DNA of 5,856 nucleotides from Bacteroidota bacterium (lineage in GTDB: Bacteria > Bacteroidota > Bacteroidia > Bacteroidales > PUMT01), in assembly GCA_003556985.1 (NCBI GenBank), contig PWPZ01000274.1, positions 1-5,856 on the forward strand. Direction: 5' to 3'. Each line of letters opens with the position of its first letter. The stretch's first letter is position 1. A program made the translations under genes and the position numbers. This document shows positions 5,706-5,856 of the stretch, piece after piece. Below the pieces are notes generated by a model. The model ran no database searches, was not told the DNA's origin, and saw only the letters and a list, made by a program, of their open reading frames with translations.

Positions 5706-5740
5706 GTAAGACCGGGTAACGAAAGTTCGCCTGTCCTTAC
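5706..5740. terminator. Imperfect hairpin with GAAA tetraloop, possible terminator
   Basis: Three stem blocks are nested: GTAAG (5706-5710) with CTTAC (5736-5740), CGGG (5713-5716) with CCTG (5730-5733, one G-T pair), and AAC (5718-5720) with GTT (5725-5727). They close a GAAA loop (5721-5724) and are separated by small internal loops. Five T residues follow at 5749-5753, eight bases past the stem, which is too far for a canonical intrinsic terminator. It lies between the small membrane-protein gene and the dehydrogenase. An end-of-transcript structure or a leader element of the next gene are both possible. Confidence 0.35.
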
Positions 5741-5777
5741 CTCACCGATTTTTCAGGTTTTCTAATTCTATTGGATT

Positions 5778-5856
5778 ATGGCAATTGTTATTGCAAGTGA
5801 CATTCAAAATATTCAGCCGTGGATAAGTGCACTTAAAAATGCCGACCCACTGGTTG
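5778..5856 (+). CDS. N-terminal fragment of probable GhrA-type glyoxylate/hydroxypyruvate reductase
   Basis: Only 26 codons are visible before the window ends. The start MAIVIAS followed by Q13-P14-W15-I-S-A-L-K and D23-P24 resembles the beginning of GhrA-like D-2-hydroxyacid dehydrogenases. In that family a short strand leads into a W-x-x-A-L-(K/R) helix. Such enzymes reduce glyoxylate or hydroxypyruvate in the cytoplasm with NAD(P)H. The Rossmann and catalytic Arg, Glu and His residues lie beyond the window, so the assignment rests on this short stretch. It is 105 bp downstream of the small membrane-protein gene, past a hairpin, and probably not part of the metal cluster. Confidence 0.55.
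   Translation, partial: MAIVIASDIQNIQPWISALKNADPLV

Overview
The window most likely comes from an anaerobic or facultative member of the Bacteroidota. The first gene closely resembles Bacteroidota TIGR01777 epimerases. Most starts lack a clear Shine-Dalgarno sequence, intergenic DNA is AT-rich, and one spacer has a possible TTG...TAnnTTTG promoter. The genus cannot be read from the sequence.

Layout: all genes are on the + strand. Positions 1-861 hold the 3' part of a TIGR01777 (YfcH-like) NAD(P)-dependent epimerase interrupted by an in-frame TAA at 118-120. Then come a 181-aa protein with an HMA_2-like domain and a C-terminal membrane hairpin (1022-1567), a 134-aa soluble HMA_2-like protein (1738-2142), and a 738-aa P1B-type ATPase (2105-4321) overlapping it by 38 bp. 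A 276-aa HMA_2 plus membrane protein (4324-5154) starts 2 bp after the ATPase stop. A 260-bp spacer rich in CATG and inverted repeats leads to an 85-aa protein with one membrane segment (5415-5672). The window ends in the first 26 codons of a probable GhrA-type hydroxyacid dehydrogenase (5778-5856). No gene-free stretch exceeds 300 bp.

The main interest is 1022-5672, which I read as a candidate ferrosome (fez) gene cluster. The ATPase lacks the Cys-Pro-x motif of classical heavy-metal ATPases and has Tyr-Ser-Cys-Gly in the ion-binding helix, and its N-terminal HMA-like domain lacks CxxC. These traits match the P1B-6 class, whose named member FezB is required for iron-storing, membrane-bounded ferrosomes in Desulfovibrio magneticus, with related operons in Shewanella, Rhodopseudomonas and Clostridioides. 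Four separate proteins here carry the same H-x-x-P-G-(R/K)-x-R domain, and three share a similar membrane hairpin. My model is that FezB pumps iron into a membrane compartment while the HMA_2 proteins and the small membrane protein shape, scaffold or recruit to it. The ATPase assignment is firm; the ferrosome role is inference from family and context.

Possible regulatory DNA includes dyads before the first HMA_2 gene (931-959), two palindromes before the ATPase operon (1683-1696, 1717-1726), the dyad and CATG cluster at 5180-5336, and an imperfect hairpin with a GAAA loop at 5706-5740.
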